From: Metallyticus violacea
Lineage: Eukaryota; Arthropoda; Insecta; Mantodea; Metallyticidae
DNA: 64,000 bases
Direction of reading: 5' to 3'
Assembly: GCA_030762175.1 (NCBI GenBank)
Contig: CM060841.1
Coordinates: 8,859,501 to 8,923,500 of the forward strand
Shown here: positions 10,331 to 21,515 of the stretch, one piece after another
How the letters are laid out: each line of letters begins with the position of its first letter
Numbering within the stretch: the first letter of the stretch is position 1
The notes under the pieces: generated by a model
Databases searched by the model: none
Seen by the model: only the letters and a program-made list of their open reading frames with translations
What the model was told of the DNA's origin: nothing
Program-made: the position numbers and the translations under genes

Positions 10331-11989
10331 TAAAAACCTTGATTAAAGCAAGTGACATGTAATATTCATTGAAAATTCCCCATAAAGGAGATCTTTTTAC
10401 TATATCATATGCTTTTTCGAGATACAGAAATAGGATATACACTGGCCGGTTTTAATCTGTTAATATAAGTACTAAAACTTAAGCCCCTAGGAGACCTACC
10501 TTTAGACTAACAATTTAATTATTACATAATGGAAGACGGGAAGGTTTCGAAATAAGTGAAGAAACATTAGATGACATTTGTCATCGTCCGACAACCTATC
10601 TTAAAGTTAATCGGCGCCTTTATAAATAAACCAGAGTTTCTTATATGCAAAGAGCTACTGACACATTTATTGGCAGTTTCAGCATCTCTAAAATGCCTAA
10701 GTGATTTTATTTCATGCATTTTTGCATAGGGCCACTGAACGTGTTTATAAACCACACATTTCTGGCATACTAAAAGACCTTATGATTGGTCCTGTACGAT
10801 TCTTCTAGTAGAAAAGCTAAAGTGAAAGTAACAAAACTAATGATTGGTTATGAGCTTGTTATAGACATAGATACATTTAAATTATAATTTAAAACATTTA
10901 TTAAAGCGTTCATTAACTTTAAGTATGTGTACCGCACTGATCAGAAAATCTTCATTCTGTCACGTATATAACTTCATCTATCACTATGCCACATATGTTA
11001 TGTAGCAGAGACATTCCTCGGAGTGTTGACAGGTATGTGATTACACCAAACTCAAGGGGGAGAGGGGGTGGGCGGTAGTGCGAGAGTGAGAGTAATCGCT
11101 ACTGAGTGACACTATCGATCTCGATTCTGGCTGAGATCTGTACCATGTTAATCAGTCTAGTCACGCACTAAGAAATTCACGGAGCGGTACAGAAGGGAGT
11201 TATGATCTTAATTTATATATAGTCAATGAAGCATTTTAAATACAATTACAATTATATACCCTACCGGGCATTAATTTCAGTGATATCAGCGTATGTCGCT
11301 TAGACAGTCACTACCATAAATCACACGGTATCATCAAGATAAAGCTGTTATATGTTTCTGATACATCTTAATACGGCTCCAAGAGTGGAAATATCCGCTG
11401 TGATATGGTATTAAGGTAGATAGATATGCTGATTTATCAAATTGCTTAAGAATGTGACTATCTATTAGAAAGTGCAATGCACCATTGCCTGAGACACAAA
11501 TACTGGTAATGACCCAAGATTTGCCATGATCATCTAGAGTAGGAAAGTTAAAAAAAAAATGCTAGATTAATCAGAATTAATTTCACCAAATTACATTCAA
11601 AACTAGCAGAAATGAACAAAGGGACTGTGTCTGTTTCAACAGTAAAAAGAGAATTTCAGAAGCTGATCTGAAAAGGCTTGTATTGCTAAAATACATTAAC
11701 ATAAAGAAGAGAGACTGCAATTGGTTAGGCAGCATCACTATTGAACACCTGCTACGGGCGCTTGGATTCCAGGAAAAGGATACAGTAGTAGGTGTAGCTT
11801 TATTGTTATAAAATTCTATAAACACATTATAAAATTATTAATGCTTGGATCGTAGGCTGCACAGAGTCAGGCAGCGTTGAACGGGAGGAGAAAGCGACAA
11901 TGTGGGAATATTTATAGAGAACACCCAACAAAGAAGGTTAATGGCCATAGTGAAGAGAGGGGAGTTGGAGAAGTGAATTAATGAATGAA
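10331..11989. other. Unassigned AT-rich sequence
   Basis: No coding or transposon signature recognised. A purine-rich patch (gggggagagggggtgggcgg) lies near 11055. Confidence 0.45.
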
Positions 11990-12256
11990 TTGTGTTTAAC
12001 GTTCGTTTTTACTACTGAGGCACCACAGGTGACGGACACTGATGATACATGAGATGGAATGATAATTTGGGAAAGGATGTGTTTTAAGGAAGAAAACGTT
12101 CTACGGTAAGTTTAGGGTACCTCCCCGGCATTTGCCATTTATGAGGACTGAGGAAAACCTGGAAAAAAACCACAATCAGGGAGGACATTCCTGGTAGGAT
12201 TCGAACCCTAGACCTCACGAGTCTGCGACTTAACGACCTCGGCCACCTGTGGTGGT
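11990..12256 (-). repeat. SINE-B copy (near full length)
   Basis: Minus-strand copy with A-box (gtggccgaggtcgttaag), B-box (ggttcgaatcc), the conserved aaacctgg and aatggcaaatgccgggg blocks, and the 3' signature ctcagtagtaaaaacg at 12010-12030. Close to the window consensus. Confidence 0.9.
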
Positions 12257-12499
12257 TTGGAGAGGGGGTGTGAGTAAATGGAAGGGGGGGCTCAAAAGTA
12301 AGGGTTCCATTCAAGTTTATGTATTTGTATATAAAATTAATAGAAAACGTAAATATATGGAAGTATTTGTATGTATGCATGTAGATTTGTACGTATGTAG
12401 TTATGTATGTGTGTGTAGCCATTTTAATTGTTATAAGGACGATATTAGCATGTGCGGCCGTAAGGCCCTTGTGACATTTGTATTTATTTTAGTGTATTC

Positions 12500-12700
12500 T
12501 AAACCGGTACAATAAAACGCCCATTACTACTACTACTACTATTACTACAACTACTACTTACGTATGATATACAATTAGAAATGGGAACAAATAATAATAC
12601 AAAAATAACAACATTAATAATAAATTAAAAATAAAATGGGAATCGTTATATATTTATATTTGTAATTTGAGTAGAAGCACTTTCCTTTCAGCAATATCTT
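12500..12700 (-). repeat. Trinucleotide tract with probable LINE 3'-UTR fragment
   Basis: A (TAC/ACT)n tract at 12526-12558 is followed by tacaattagaaatgggaac and aaataataatac. These resemble the 3' untranslated region of the LINE copy at 18380-19190 (cacaattagaaggaggaat, aaataataatac), which also ends in trinucleotide repeats. Probably a short 3' fragment of the same family. Confidence 0.5.
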
Positions 12701-13199
12701 GATAAAAATCATATTTACTTGCTTGTTGCAAAATGTAATCAGTTGTAGATACTTTATTCTATCAATTTAGGGATAAAATTAAAATATTGTTAACTCTCTA
12801 GAGCAAAATTTGCAGGTTGTTTCATAAGTATCTTCGGTGAAATAAATTTCATTTACTTAATTTGGAAACTATTTACTTGCGTCTAAGTTTTCTATAAATA
12901 GGAACCTGTAATATGTTTATGTGCTATAGCGCAGTGTCTTAATTTTCATTTGTTTTATTTCTCACAACAGCTGTATTTGTGTTCATCACGGATTTCATAT
13001 GGAACTTTTTAGCGCATTTAGTCCATTTGTAAATGCCACAGTGAGTGCGGTTTACTGTGACAGTGCCACTATGTGTTACAAAGCTTGGTTATGCTGCTAA
13101 CAAATTAGTCTTTACAAAGGCGTTCTAACACATAACTTTGCTTGCGTATTCCTGTAAGTAAATAAAATTAAGGGCTGGAGATCTTTTGCAGCACATTCC
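12701..13199. other. AT-rich sequence, nothing recognised
   Basis: No supported feature. Confidence 0.4.
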
Positions 13200-13700
13200 G
13201 GTAATGAAGTGTTGTTGAAATCCTGTTTTTGGAATTACAGCGCCGTAGCGATTTAACTACCAGCAAGTCTAGCCAGTGGGTTTCCCGTCCCAGCAGCCCC
13301 CCGCCCAATCCGCCCGTTCTCGTCTGCGCGCGCCCAACGTTTTCCCTTGCATCCTCGATTTTGGTTTCTCTTTGCCCCAGCGAAAGCATTGCTACGCGCA
13401 CGATGGCCTAATTCTCACATATGCAAATAAGTTGGCCATTAATTCCCGAGTATACAAACAGCGCTGGAGTGCCTCATTATCCTGTGCAAGCAAAAGGCCA
13501 TTGTCGGAATCGAGAAAGGGAGGAGAAAAATACGGGATCGGAGGGGGGAAAAAAACGAGAGTGGTAACACAACGGAAGCACGCAGATTTATTGATAATGT
13601 TGCGTCCATCATACGTCATTGTGGCTGCACCACCAGACAATTTTGTACAGCTTGCCTTCGCTCGATTTTAATGGGCGCGCTCTTCAATGAGAGACGGGTT
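13200..13700. promoter_or_regulatory. CpG-rich block with POU and homeodomain-type sites (candidate cis-regulatory element)
   Basis: The block is GC- and CpG-rich (cgtctgcgcgcgcccaacg near 13320) in AT-rich surroundings. It contains an ATGCAAAT octamer at about 13421, the POU-domain consensus, next to ccattaatt, a homeodomain-type core, within 30 bp. The overlapping plus and minus open frames (13276-13671 and 13392-13640) have Pro/Ser- and Cys-rich translations with no domain, so I read the block as regulatory or unmethylated rather than coding. Enhancer function is inference from motif clustering and composition. Confidence 0.35.
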
Positions 13701-13965
13701 TTAATAGCTCAGCTTAACAACGAATTTCCATTGCGATAGACGTATAAAGCCTGTTCTCTTCGTTTAGCTTTGTGCTGCCATTCTTTCTCATTTTCCATCG
13801 CCAGGGAATAAAAAGAAAAAAGTTACTGAAGTTACGGTAATTTTTCAGGAATTATCGGCCATTAAGTGATAAGGTTTCTTGCGATATTAGGAAGGAGAAA
13901 GTTACGTTCACTTACGTCTAATTTGGACTTGTTTTGTATATGATTGGTTAGCCTAACACTTAAAT

Positions 13966-14289
13966 TGACCATCTCCTTGGTCTAATGGTTAGCGTTGCTG
14001 ACTGCTGGCCGGGAGGCAGGGTTCGATTCCCGGTACTTACTTAGGAATTTTTCTAAGTTAGGAAGGTCTGGAACAGAGTCCACCCAGCCTCATGAGGACA
14101 ACTGGGCAGCTGTCTGATGGAGAGGTGGCGATCTCCGATCTAGTAAGCCGCGATATAGCGATCAGCGGGATGCGGTGTGCTGATCACATGCCCCCTGCAA
14201 TACTTCAATCTATCAATGAATTCACATGATGAAGGTACAAGACGCGGTAAAGCTCAGGCCCACATGGGCAGTAAAATGGCTTCACAGAG
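13966..14289 (+). repeat. SINE-C copy 1 (full length, with target-site duplication)
   Basis: A tRNA-like head carries A-box ccttggtctaatggttagcg and B-box ggttcgattcc. The body has the motifs ggaatttttctaagtt, ctcatgaggacaact and ctccgatctagtaag, and the 3' end is ctcaggcccacatgggc. Flanking 11-bp direct repeats, aacacttaaat (13955-13965) and aacacttgaat (14290-14300), differ at one base and mark a LINE-type insertion. A second member is at 52481-52758. Confidence 0.9.
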
Positions 14290-14300
14290 AACACTTGAAT

Positions 14301-15175
14301 GCCAGTTTTATGTTTCGAAAATGGCTTTTACTTTTCCCTACAGCGCAATACAGTTTTTTTCACTGCCTTGATTCCATCGATGCTTTCATCGATATCTGCA
14401 AAATAAGAATGTACGACAGTTTTGACTTCCATCTGTGTTGAAAATCTCCGTCCTGCAAAGAAATGTTTGAGTGTAGGAAATAATGGAAGTCAGAGGGATT
14501 CAAATCGGGTGATATGGTTGGTGCGGAAGCAAGGGATACTTTAAAGTGTAATTATCGATCTTAGGCATTGTAGTAACTCCAGTGTCCGGCCTTGCATTAC
14601 ACTAGTGGAAAATGATCTTTTTGCGCGCTTAACCTAGCCTCAGTTTTTGGTTGGATATTCTAACGTCACTGTTCCAGAAGGTAAACGTAACATTCACCAT
14701 ATACAGCTTGTCCTTTTGGAAGATAATCGCATCCCAGAAAACTGATGCCATCGCTTTCCTCGCAATCGGGTTCCATCTACTGTTTCTATTGCCGTTTTGT
14801 CTCTGCGGTGTGGAAGCTTGAACTGGAAAACTTTGTTAAACAGGTGTAAGCGGCCGCGACAACCATCTTTCTCAAAGCTTATTCATGCCAAAATATTATT
14901 AAAATATTTTCATCGACCGACTACTTTGAGGTGTTTTCTTCCGTTTGCCAATAATATACGTGAATTTTCATGGTTATTTCTTCTTGCGCGTCCAGAAGAG
15001 TCTTTGTCTTTGTCTTATTCATAGGGCCGCGTTTGAACTTAGCCAGCCAATATTTTATAGTTGCATATGATGAAACATTTTTGCCCAGTACACTTTTCAT
15101 CTGTTTAAAAGTGTCCGCATCCTCCAATCCTTTTAAATAAAAAATGCAATAACTGCGCGATATTCAATTTTGTTT
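14301..15175 (-). pseudogene. Old mariner-type transposase remnant (different lineage from the 7-kb copy)
   Basis: Minus-strand translation starts near 15150 with LKGLEDADTFKQMKSVLGKN and SYATIKYWLAKFKRGP, the DNA-binding region. Further on come VMASVFWDAIIF-like pieces, YLPKGQAVYGE, a KKIIFH(Q)CNARP-like segment around the second Asp, LNPSDFHYF at the third-Asp region, and ADIDESIDGIKAVKK at the C-terminal tail (about 14360-14400). Stops and frameshifts occur throughout, and the middle between the DNA-binding region and the first Asp is degraded. The order matches animal mariner transposases. No inverted repeats were found. It adjoins SINE-C copy 1 at its left edge. Confidence 0.8.
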
Positions 15176-15595
15176 ATTTTTAAACAAATAGTAAATACGT
15201 TTCCTTTCAATAACTGACAAAAATATGCTAAAATATTACTGTTATATTTTCAGCGCTGCCGAAAGATTGAAGATTTATAGTGTGTAAAAGAATTTATCAC
15301 TGCAGCTGAGCATAGGCCACATACTTTAAAACATATTCCAGAGTTATTTTAAATTTTAAGTTTGATTTAGAGTCACATGTTATAATTATGATTATAGAAA
15401 TTATAAATATTAAGTAATTCATTAATTAAATTGTTTAAATGAATTTGACTCAGCTGAAGAATGAATTCAGTTTACCCTCAATCTAAACTGTGGCTAAGAC
15501 TCGGGAACACGAAGTAAACCTCTATAGCAGGTAAATAATCACTGATCACATTTGTGCCTATTGGCCACGATGTACAATATTACAAATCTACCATG
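15176..15595. other. AT-rich sequence, nothing recognised
   Basis: No supported feature. Confidence 0.4.
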
Positions 15596-15784
15596 GATCT
15601 TTCCTATCTGTATTTTTTGCCCGTTTAATTAGTTTTCGAGCACGTCGCCAGGCTGAGTGGAATCCTTGAGCACTTTTGCTTAGCGGGTCATCTCTGCCAA
15701 AGGTATAGGGAAACAAGCTAAACATATTAATCTAGAGCTATATGGCACAGGCCTAAACATTCGTTACTGTACAACGCATTAATA
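15596..15784. repeat. Interspersed repeat E, copy 1
   Basis: Collinear with 20085-20270. Shared blocks are taattagttttcgagcacgt, gggtcatctctgccaaaggt, gggaaacaa, agagctatatg and cgttactgtacaacgc. No coding capacity. A SINE-B inserted at its right edge. Class unknown. Confidence 0.7.
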
Positions 15785-16062
15785 CCGCCACGGGTGGTCG
15801 AGGTCATTAAGGCGCGAAGGTCTGGGGTTCGAATCCTACCAGGACCGTCCTACCTGACTGAGTTTTTTTTTTTTTTTTTGCAAGTTTTTCTCAGTCCACA
15901 TAAATGGCAAATGCCGGGGACGTACTCTAAACTCAGGCATGGGACGTTTCCTTCCTAAAATAAAATCCTTTCCGAATATTTCATTTCACCTTATGTATCA
16001 TCAGTGTCCCCGCCTGTGGTGCATCAGCAGTAAAAATGGGCGTTAAACAGCATTAAAAAAAC
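15785..16062 (+). repeat. SINE-B copy with near-perfect target duplication
   Basis: Full-length copy with A-box (gtggtcgaggtcattaag), B-box (ggttcgaatcc) and 3' signature. A T-run of about 18 sits at about 15865, where other copies have ttttttcc. The flanks cgcattaata (15775-15784) and cgcattgata (16063-16072) form a 10-bp target duplication with one mismatch, inside repeat E. Confidence 0.9.
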
Positions 16063-16906
16063 CGCATTGATACAGGTTGTGATGGCAGTATTTCTGTCAG
16101 TTCTGTGAAGTCGTAACTACTGTTGTGTGAAACGGAGCTAACCGTATTTATCTGTTAATACACCAAGTGCAATGATATTTGCCAATATCTTTCACGACGA
16201 AGTCACATTCATGGGCGTACTATAAGACGGAGGAAGAATGGAAGAAACATCTTTTAACAAGCAAATAGACATATTTTGCTCTTTGCATAGAAAGTCAGTT
16301 AAAATGGCCTTGCTGTACCCTTTTGTACTTTGTTCCTCTATCTTGCGCTATCCCACATACACACAGGATTCTTATTTCTCTACGCTGTTCAAAATTGGTT
16401 CTACTGAAGAATAGCTACTGCGCATGGCCGGCCCCACCACCAATCGAAAGAAATCATGCGGTGCGTCGGAATTCATTGGCACATTGTAGCTGCATTTCCC
16501 TATAGTATTTAATGTTGTACTCAGCACTATAGAAGATGCGCCAAGTGCCTATCCTCCGCTGCGAGATGGCTTAAATGAAATATTTTGAGACACTCTCCGC
16601 AAATTATCTTCTTGAACAGTACCGGATATTTTGTTTCAGCAGTAATTTTATATGCATGAAGATAGAGCACTAAGTAGCTTTATATGCACTACCGACAGAT
16701 ACACCAACTTGGTGGGCCAATAGTGTTAAAGGAGAAGTTTCTAATCAAAAGGTCTTTACATCAAGTTTCTCTGATAATTTTTTTTGGCCTCGGTTTCTTA
16801 TTAATAAAAATGCTTTCGGCTGGAACTTTGTCCACCAATCTGAATATTTCACCTCTCGATGAAAATTTAGGATGAAATTTCTCCTACAGTACTTGTATGC
16901 TTTCTT
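16063..16906. other. Unassigned sequence
   Basis: No supported gene or repeat. Confidence 0.4.
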
Positions 16907-16917
16907 TTACGCATAAT

Positions 16918-17153
16918 GTCGGTCTCGACAGATGGATTTTTTCGGGGCGTAAAAATCCTAAGTATGGCTTCCTTCGGAAGGGAAGTAAAACCGTGGGTCC
17001 CGTGTCGTACATTTACAGCACGAAAAAGAACCTCAAACCTGAAAGAGAGGCCTCTGAGCAAAATTTGTCGGCCGTTTCACGCCCTGAGTTGAATGGGACG
17101 CTGATGACCTGAGCTGTTAAAGAGCGTCCATAAATAAATCATTAAAAAAAAAA
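16918..17153 (+). repeat. SINE-A copy 2, 5'-truncated, with perfect 11-bp target duplication
   Basis: Lacks the tRNA head and begins just before gatggattttttcgggg. The rest of the family follows (cttccttcggaagggaagta, cgtgtcgtacatttac, cgctgatgacctgag) and it ends in an A-run. The perfect repeat ttacgcataat flanks it at 16907-16917 and 17154-17164. 5' truncation together with a target duplication is the hallmark of LINE-machinery insertion. Confidence 0.95.
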
Positions 17154-17164
17154 TTACGCATAAT

Positions 17165-18000
17165 CATAACTAAATAGTCTTCGATCTGGGGTATATCTCA
17201 CGTTCGGCATACTCCACGATACACAAATACCCAATTGATAGTCCAACACGTGCCTCCAACAGAAATGCAGCTGAAACAATTGACGTAGTATACACGACTG
17301 AGTAAGCTCAATGTCTGTATCAGCTAAACTTTAACGCACATTACCGAGAATTTTGTGTCCACTAAAGATCAACAGGTTTCCGGAATGTGTACACATTCCG
17401 ATTGCTTAGCGGATTGCACGGTATGTTCCGTTTGCTGTGTTTGCACGGTTGAAAAAGTATAAGCTTGGTTTAAGGTGCTAAAACTTACTACTTCGAACTG
17501 TTCATGTTAATGAATTAATCCTTTCAGTTAAAATCGATTTTAATTTCCTTGTAACAATCTTTACAGTCTCCTTTCGAGAGCTAAAGTCGAGAATCGTATC
17601 ACGTTTCTTTGAACAATTCTTGAGAGGACTTCCTATTAAGAGGAAAACATCTCATCGCTTTCTTCTTCTAAATTAGTAAGAAAACCAAGAATGTAAATCG
17701 ATCTATTTGTATGCCATTCAAAAGGCAATATCTGAAGTTAAAACCAAAATATCCTTGAGGTATAAAACAACCTAATTATAACCGGACCATGATGAAATTT
17801 TAAAAGCTAATCCCTTCCTATACTTAAAATTAAGCATAACCAAGCAATTTATACCTAAATCACAATAGACCGTGATTATTACACCTGAACTGAATTTCAA
17901 TGAAAACGACCGTGGTGTACAAAAGTACATAACTGATGACATTATGATTCACTTTTTTTTCCATTCGGCGTATTAAGGTAAAATGGTCTAGCTTGATATT
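17165..18000. other. Unassigned sequence
   Basis: AT-rich. No feature recognised. Confidence 0.4.
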
Positions 18001-18073
18001 CTTTTTTTTTTTTTTTTTTTTTTTTGAATAGTGTTTAACGCCCGTTTTTACTACCGAGGCCCCACAGGCGGGC
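18001..18073 (-). repeat. SINE-B 3' fragment with A-tail
   Basis: Only the last ~45 bp of SINE-B is present (ccgaggccccacag and gtttaacgcccgtttttact on the plus strand). It is followed on the minus strand by a tail of about 24 A residues at 18002-18025. Extreme 5' truncation. Confidence 0.85.
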
Positions 18074-18379
18074 TTAATATTCTGAAATAGTACTGACATT
18101 AAGAACATTAATCAGTTTTAACTCGCATATATATTCAAATATCTAACCAAGAAATATGCTTCTTTATACTCTACTATACTACAACCATTGGTAATCTGGG
18201 ATGTTTTTCGTCGTAAATCAAGAAAATTCTAAAATTTAAGTACCGACAAACTTTATAGCGAAAACTCCTTCCGGGAGTTCCATAGGCTTCTCAACAACTT
18301 TCCTGAGAGAATTTGGACTGCTATTTTGGGTTTTGTAGTTATACGTTATTCCTCTCCGTTCGCGTTCTTGGACTATCTC

Positions 18380-19190
18380 ATTATTATTATTATTGTTATT
18401 ATTATTATTTGTAGTAGTAGTTGTAGTAGTAGCACTAGTGTAGGTGTATCTTAATTGTTATTAAGTACATTACAAATATATTTATACATGGATCGTACAC
18501 CGTACATGCCTAAATAATACACAATTAGAAGGAGGAATAAATAATAATACAAATAAATAAATAAGCATTAAAACGAAAAGAAAGGCATTTACAGATATTT
18601 GAATTTAAACATATTACAATATTTACACTTACCTAGTTATTGCGTTTTAACCAAAAAAATAAATTTCTTCTACTTCGCGCCCTTTGGCTAGGAAAATGCC
18701 CACATTCAACCAATTAGTGTGGTTCGCAAGCAGGTCCCAGCATGCCAATCGTCCTCTAGTTGCCTTAAATTTTTTTCAGGAAACATCGTTTTTCTCATAA
18801 GTTCCCTGTGGGTACATTCAGACAGAACATATACCCATTCCTCATCCCCGCCACAAAATGGGCAGATTCTCCCACCAGAACATATTTTTTGAGCCTTCTT
18901 AGTCTAAACCAGGCCATTCCTGATATTGCCTTTTCCCCTAGAACGATTATATATGCCTCTTAACCCCAGGTTAGTTTAATTTCCTTCGATATGCTCAAGG
19001 GGGCTTCGTCTTACATTCTGCCTTGATTCTGCCATACGTGCCTGCTGATATCCTCTAGCCTTATTATAACCTCCTTCCACGAGTTTTTATTATTTGCATC
19101 GCCACGTTGCCATATTGAACCCGGGCCTCTGAGTTTTCTTTACCCCTCTGCAGCCCAAAACGTTGCAGTTACAGCACAAAACTTACAGCA
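18380..19190 (-). pseudogene. Non-LTR retrotransposon, ORF2 3' end and 3'-UTR (copy 1)
   Basis: Minus-strand pieces read GKGNIRNGLV, then KKAQKICSGGRICPFCGGDE and VYVLSECTHRELMRKT. This is the C-terminal cysteine motif (CPFC...EC, the His position changed to Tyr) that closes ORF2 in many non-LTR retrotransposons. It is followed by a 3' untranslated region and trinucleotide repeats ((ATT/TAG)n, 18380-18433). A collinear second copy lies at 46728-47440, which supports a true repeat family. Stops and frameshifts are present. ORF2 would encode endonuclease and reverse transcriptase; only its end remains here. Clade unresolved. Confidence 0.75.
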
Positions 19191-20084
19191 AGATTTTGAC
19201 GAAGATTTTCTATTCCTCTCTTGTTAATTAAAATATCTTTATTACAGATTAAAAGTTTATATATTATGAAATCTGTTCCAAAAGTTTTTAAAGTTATGCC
19301 ACTTCTCCAATTAAATCTTTCAATACTGGAGAGAAAACTTCCTAACAGTCTGGTGGAAATTTTGAGAGCTAAAAACTACCCCCATGGTCAAAGTATACAG
19401 CTGGTAAATTAAATGGAACATAATAAACGCAGCATACATCTAGCATTTTTTATGAAACTCAGACAGAAAAATTCTGAAGATATTCCAAAGAAAAGTGCAG
19501 AGAAAGGTTCTCGTTTTCAACATTAGGTTAGAAAGAAATATGGAGACAAGAAAAGACGTGCACACATTACGAACAACGCTAGCCAGGCAAAATGGAAAGA
19601 CTTCTGACGAAACAAGACTGTGACAGATGATTCTCCCAAACAGAAATATCTTTCAAAAACGGATGGGACATAATTGAGAGTTATAATTATGATGATGATT
19701 CTGGGCTAAGCATAGGAGATTACAAGCATCAAATAGAGGAAGGAGTGGCAAGAGTCTTGAGAAGATGGCGATTAGTGATTCGGCATTGTCTAAACAATCT
19801 TTGCCCTTATTTGCATTTTTCAGATTTAAGCGTTTAGTGAGTATGATTCACATTTACTGGGATTACAAAATAAATAAACTAAGTGGTTGTTTTAATTAGT
19901 GTATAGCAAATCATTGTTAATTACATTTCTCTTGCTATCAACTTCCGGACTAACAAAGCACAAGGAAATGAGATATGCGAGAAAGCCCGAAATATTAGCG
20001 AGGATGAGGATCTTGTCTTGTTAAGACCCTCAGTTGGAAAGTTACAAAAACGACCTTGGCCACTCGTCGCGGTATCAATGCCTA
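19191..20084. other. Unassigned; left part may extend the LINE remnant upstream
   Basis: The short plus-strand frame at 19221-19412 has no recognisable domain and lies antisense to what would be upstream LINE sequence. Nothing else is seen. Confidence 0.35.
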
Positions 20085-20290
20085 TCTGAATTTTTTACCC
20101 TTTTAATTAGTTTTCGAGCACGTTACTGCTAAGTGCAGTCCTTGAGACGACCTCAGTCAGCACTTATGCTTAGAGGGTCATCTCTGCCAAAGGTATAAAG
20201 GGAAACAACCTAAACATATCAATCAAGAGCTATATGACGCAAGCCAACCCGTTCGTTACTGTACAACGCTGAAGTGAATTCTGTCGATAT
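20085..20290. repeat. Interspersed repeat E, copy 2
   Basis: Second copy of the repeat at 15596-15784, with about 25 bp extra (acgacctcagtcagcact) after ccttgag. No coding potential. Confidence 0.7.
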
Positions 20291-20485
20291 TGGGAGCAAA
20301 TGCCGTACGAGTGGTCGGTACTTGTATGGCTCAATAAATATTATAAATTTGTCTTCCTCTTTGTCTTTGTTTCTTCTATTCAGAACAGTATTCTTTGATT
20401 CTTTAAATACCATCCCACTACACATACTAGAAATGTGCATCGTTATTTTATATATATAAGCATACATTACCTACCATGTACTGGG

Positions 20486-20775
20486 TACCGCCAGGGGTGG
20501 CCGAGGTCGTTAAGACGCGAATTTGTGAGCGCGAGGTCTCGGGTTCTCGAATCGCGCCGGGACTGTCCTCCCTGACTGAGGTTTAGGTTTTTCCCAGAGT
20601 TTTCTCAGTTCTTATAAATGACAAATGCCGGGAAGGTACCCTAAACTCAGGCCTGGAACGTTTCCTTCCTTACATAAAACTCCTTTCCCAATATATCATA
20701 TCATCTCATGTATCATCAGTGTTCACCACCTGTGGTGCCTCAGTAGTAAAAACGAGCGTTAAACACCATTAAAAA
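20486..20775 (+). repeat. SINE-B copy (full length)
   Basis: A-box gtggccgaggtcgttaag, a slightly damaged B-box (ggttctcgaatc, one inserted base), the body motifs, and a 3' end gtggtgcctcagtagtaaaa. Possible 10-bp flanks atgtactggg and atgttgtggg differ at two positions. Confidence 0.9.
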
Positions 20776-21270
20776 TGTTGTGGGCTATGCAGACCAGTTA
20801 CATCTTAAATAAAGACTGATCAAATCAACTCTTCTTCGGCCGACCCATGGTCTTGCTTCTAGTTGGTTTATATTTTAAATTTACCCGTTTAAATGAGCCA
20901 TCAATTCACCATTATACAATTTATGTCCTCAACATTTAAATTTCTTCTTATGTCGTATATTCCTTGCACATTTGTCAAACATTTCATTTTGCCTTTTTGG
21001 AGTCTTCTTTCATCTCCTACTTAAACGATCTAAAACTCTGCTTCCTATAAACAAATAGAAAACGCAATAGATTTATACATTTTTATTATTTTTTTTTTGT
21101 TTCCATCCTAATTAATTTTAAATTTTTATATTAATAGCACCATTCATTTTATAAAAAATTATGGATATTATTTTTAGAATTATATAGATTACTCCATAGC
21201 CTGGATTGTTTAATTTTAAATACTAATCTTACTTCTCTTTAGATAAGAACCTAAAAGACTATTATTTTTG
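20776..21270. other. AT-rich sequence, nothing recognised
   Basis: No supported feature. Confidence 0.4.
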
Positions 21271-21515
21271 TCTAGCTGGTCTAGAAGTAACGAGTTCTCC
21301 TCTGGACCCAAAGTTCGGGTGTTCAAACCCGGCTAAGATCGATAGATTTCTCGGGACGTAAAAATCTTGAGCGCAGGTCTTCCAGTATCGTAGACTTATG
21401 GCATATAAAAATTCCATATTTGAAAAAAAGAGACCCCGGGACAAAATTTCTGGCCATTCACGTCCAAGTAACACCTTACCATAACAACAGTTGATTGAAG
21501 TCATGGGCCGACCAA
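21271..21515 (+). repeat. SINE-A copy 3 (strongly diverged)
   Basis: Keeps the family order: a tRNA-like head (tggtctagaagtaacgag), a B-box-like gttcaaaccc, gatcgatagatttctcggga, cgtaaaaatctt, an aaaaagaga block, and caaaatttctggccattcac. It has many substitutions and lacks the usual 3' end. Either an old copy or a related subfamily. Confidence 0.65.

Noticed and set aside
13276..13671. 131-codon plus-strand frame
   Set aside because: Lies in the CpG-rich block where stops are rare on both strands; the composition is Pro/Ser-rich without a domain.
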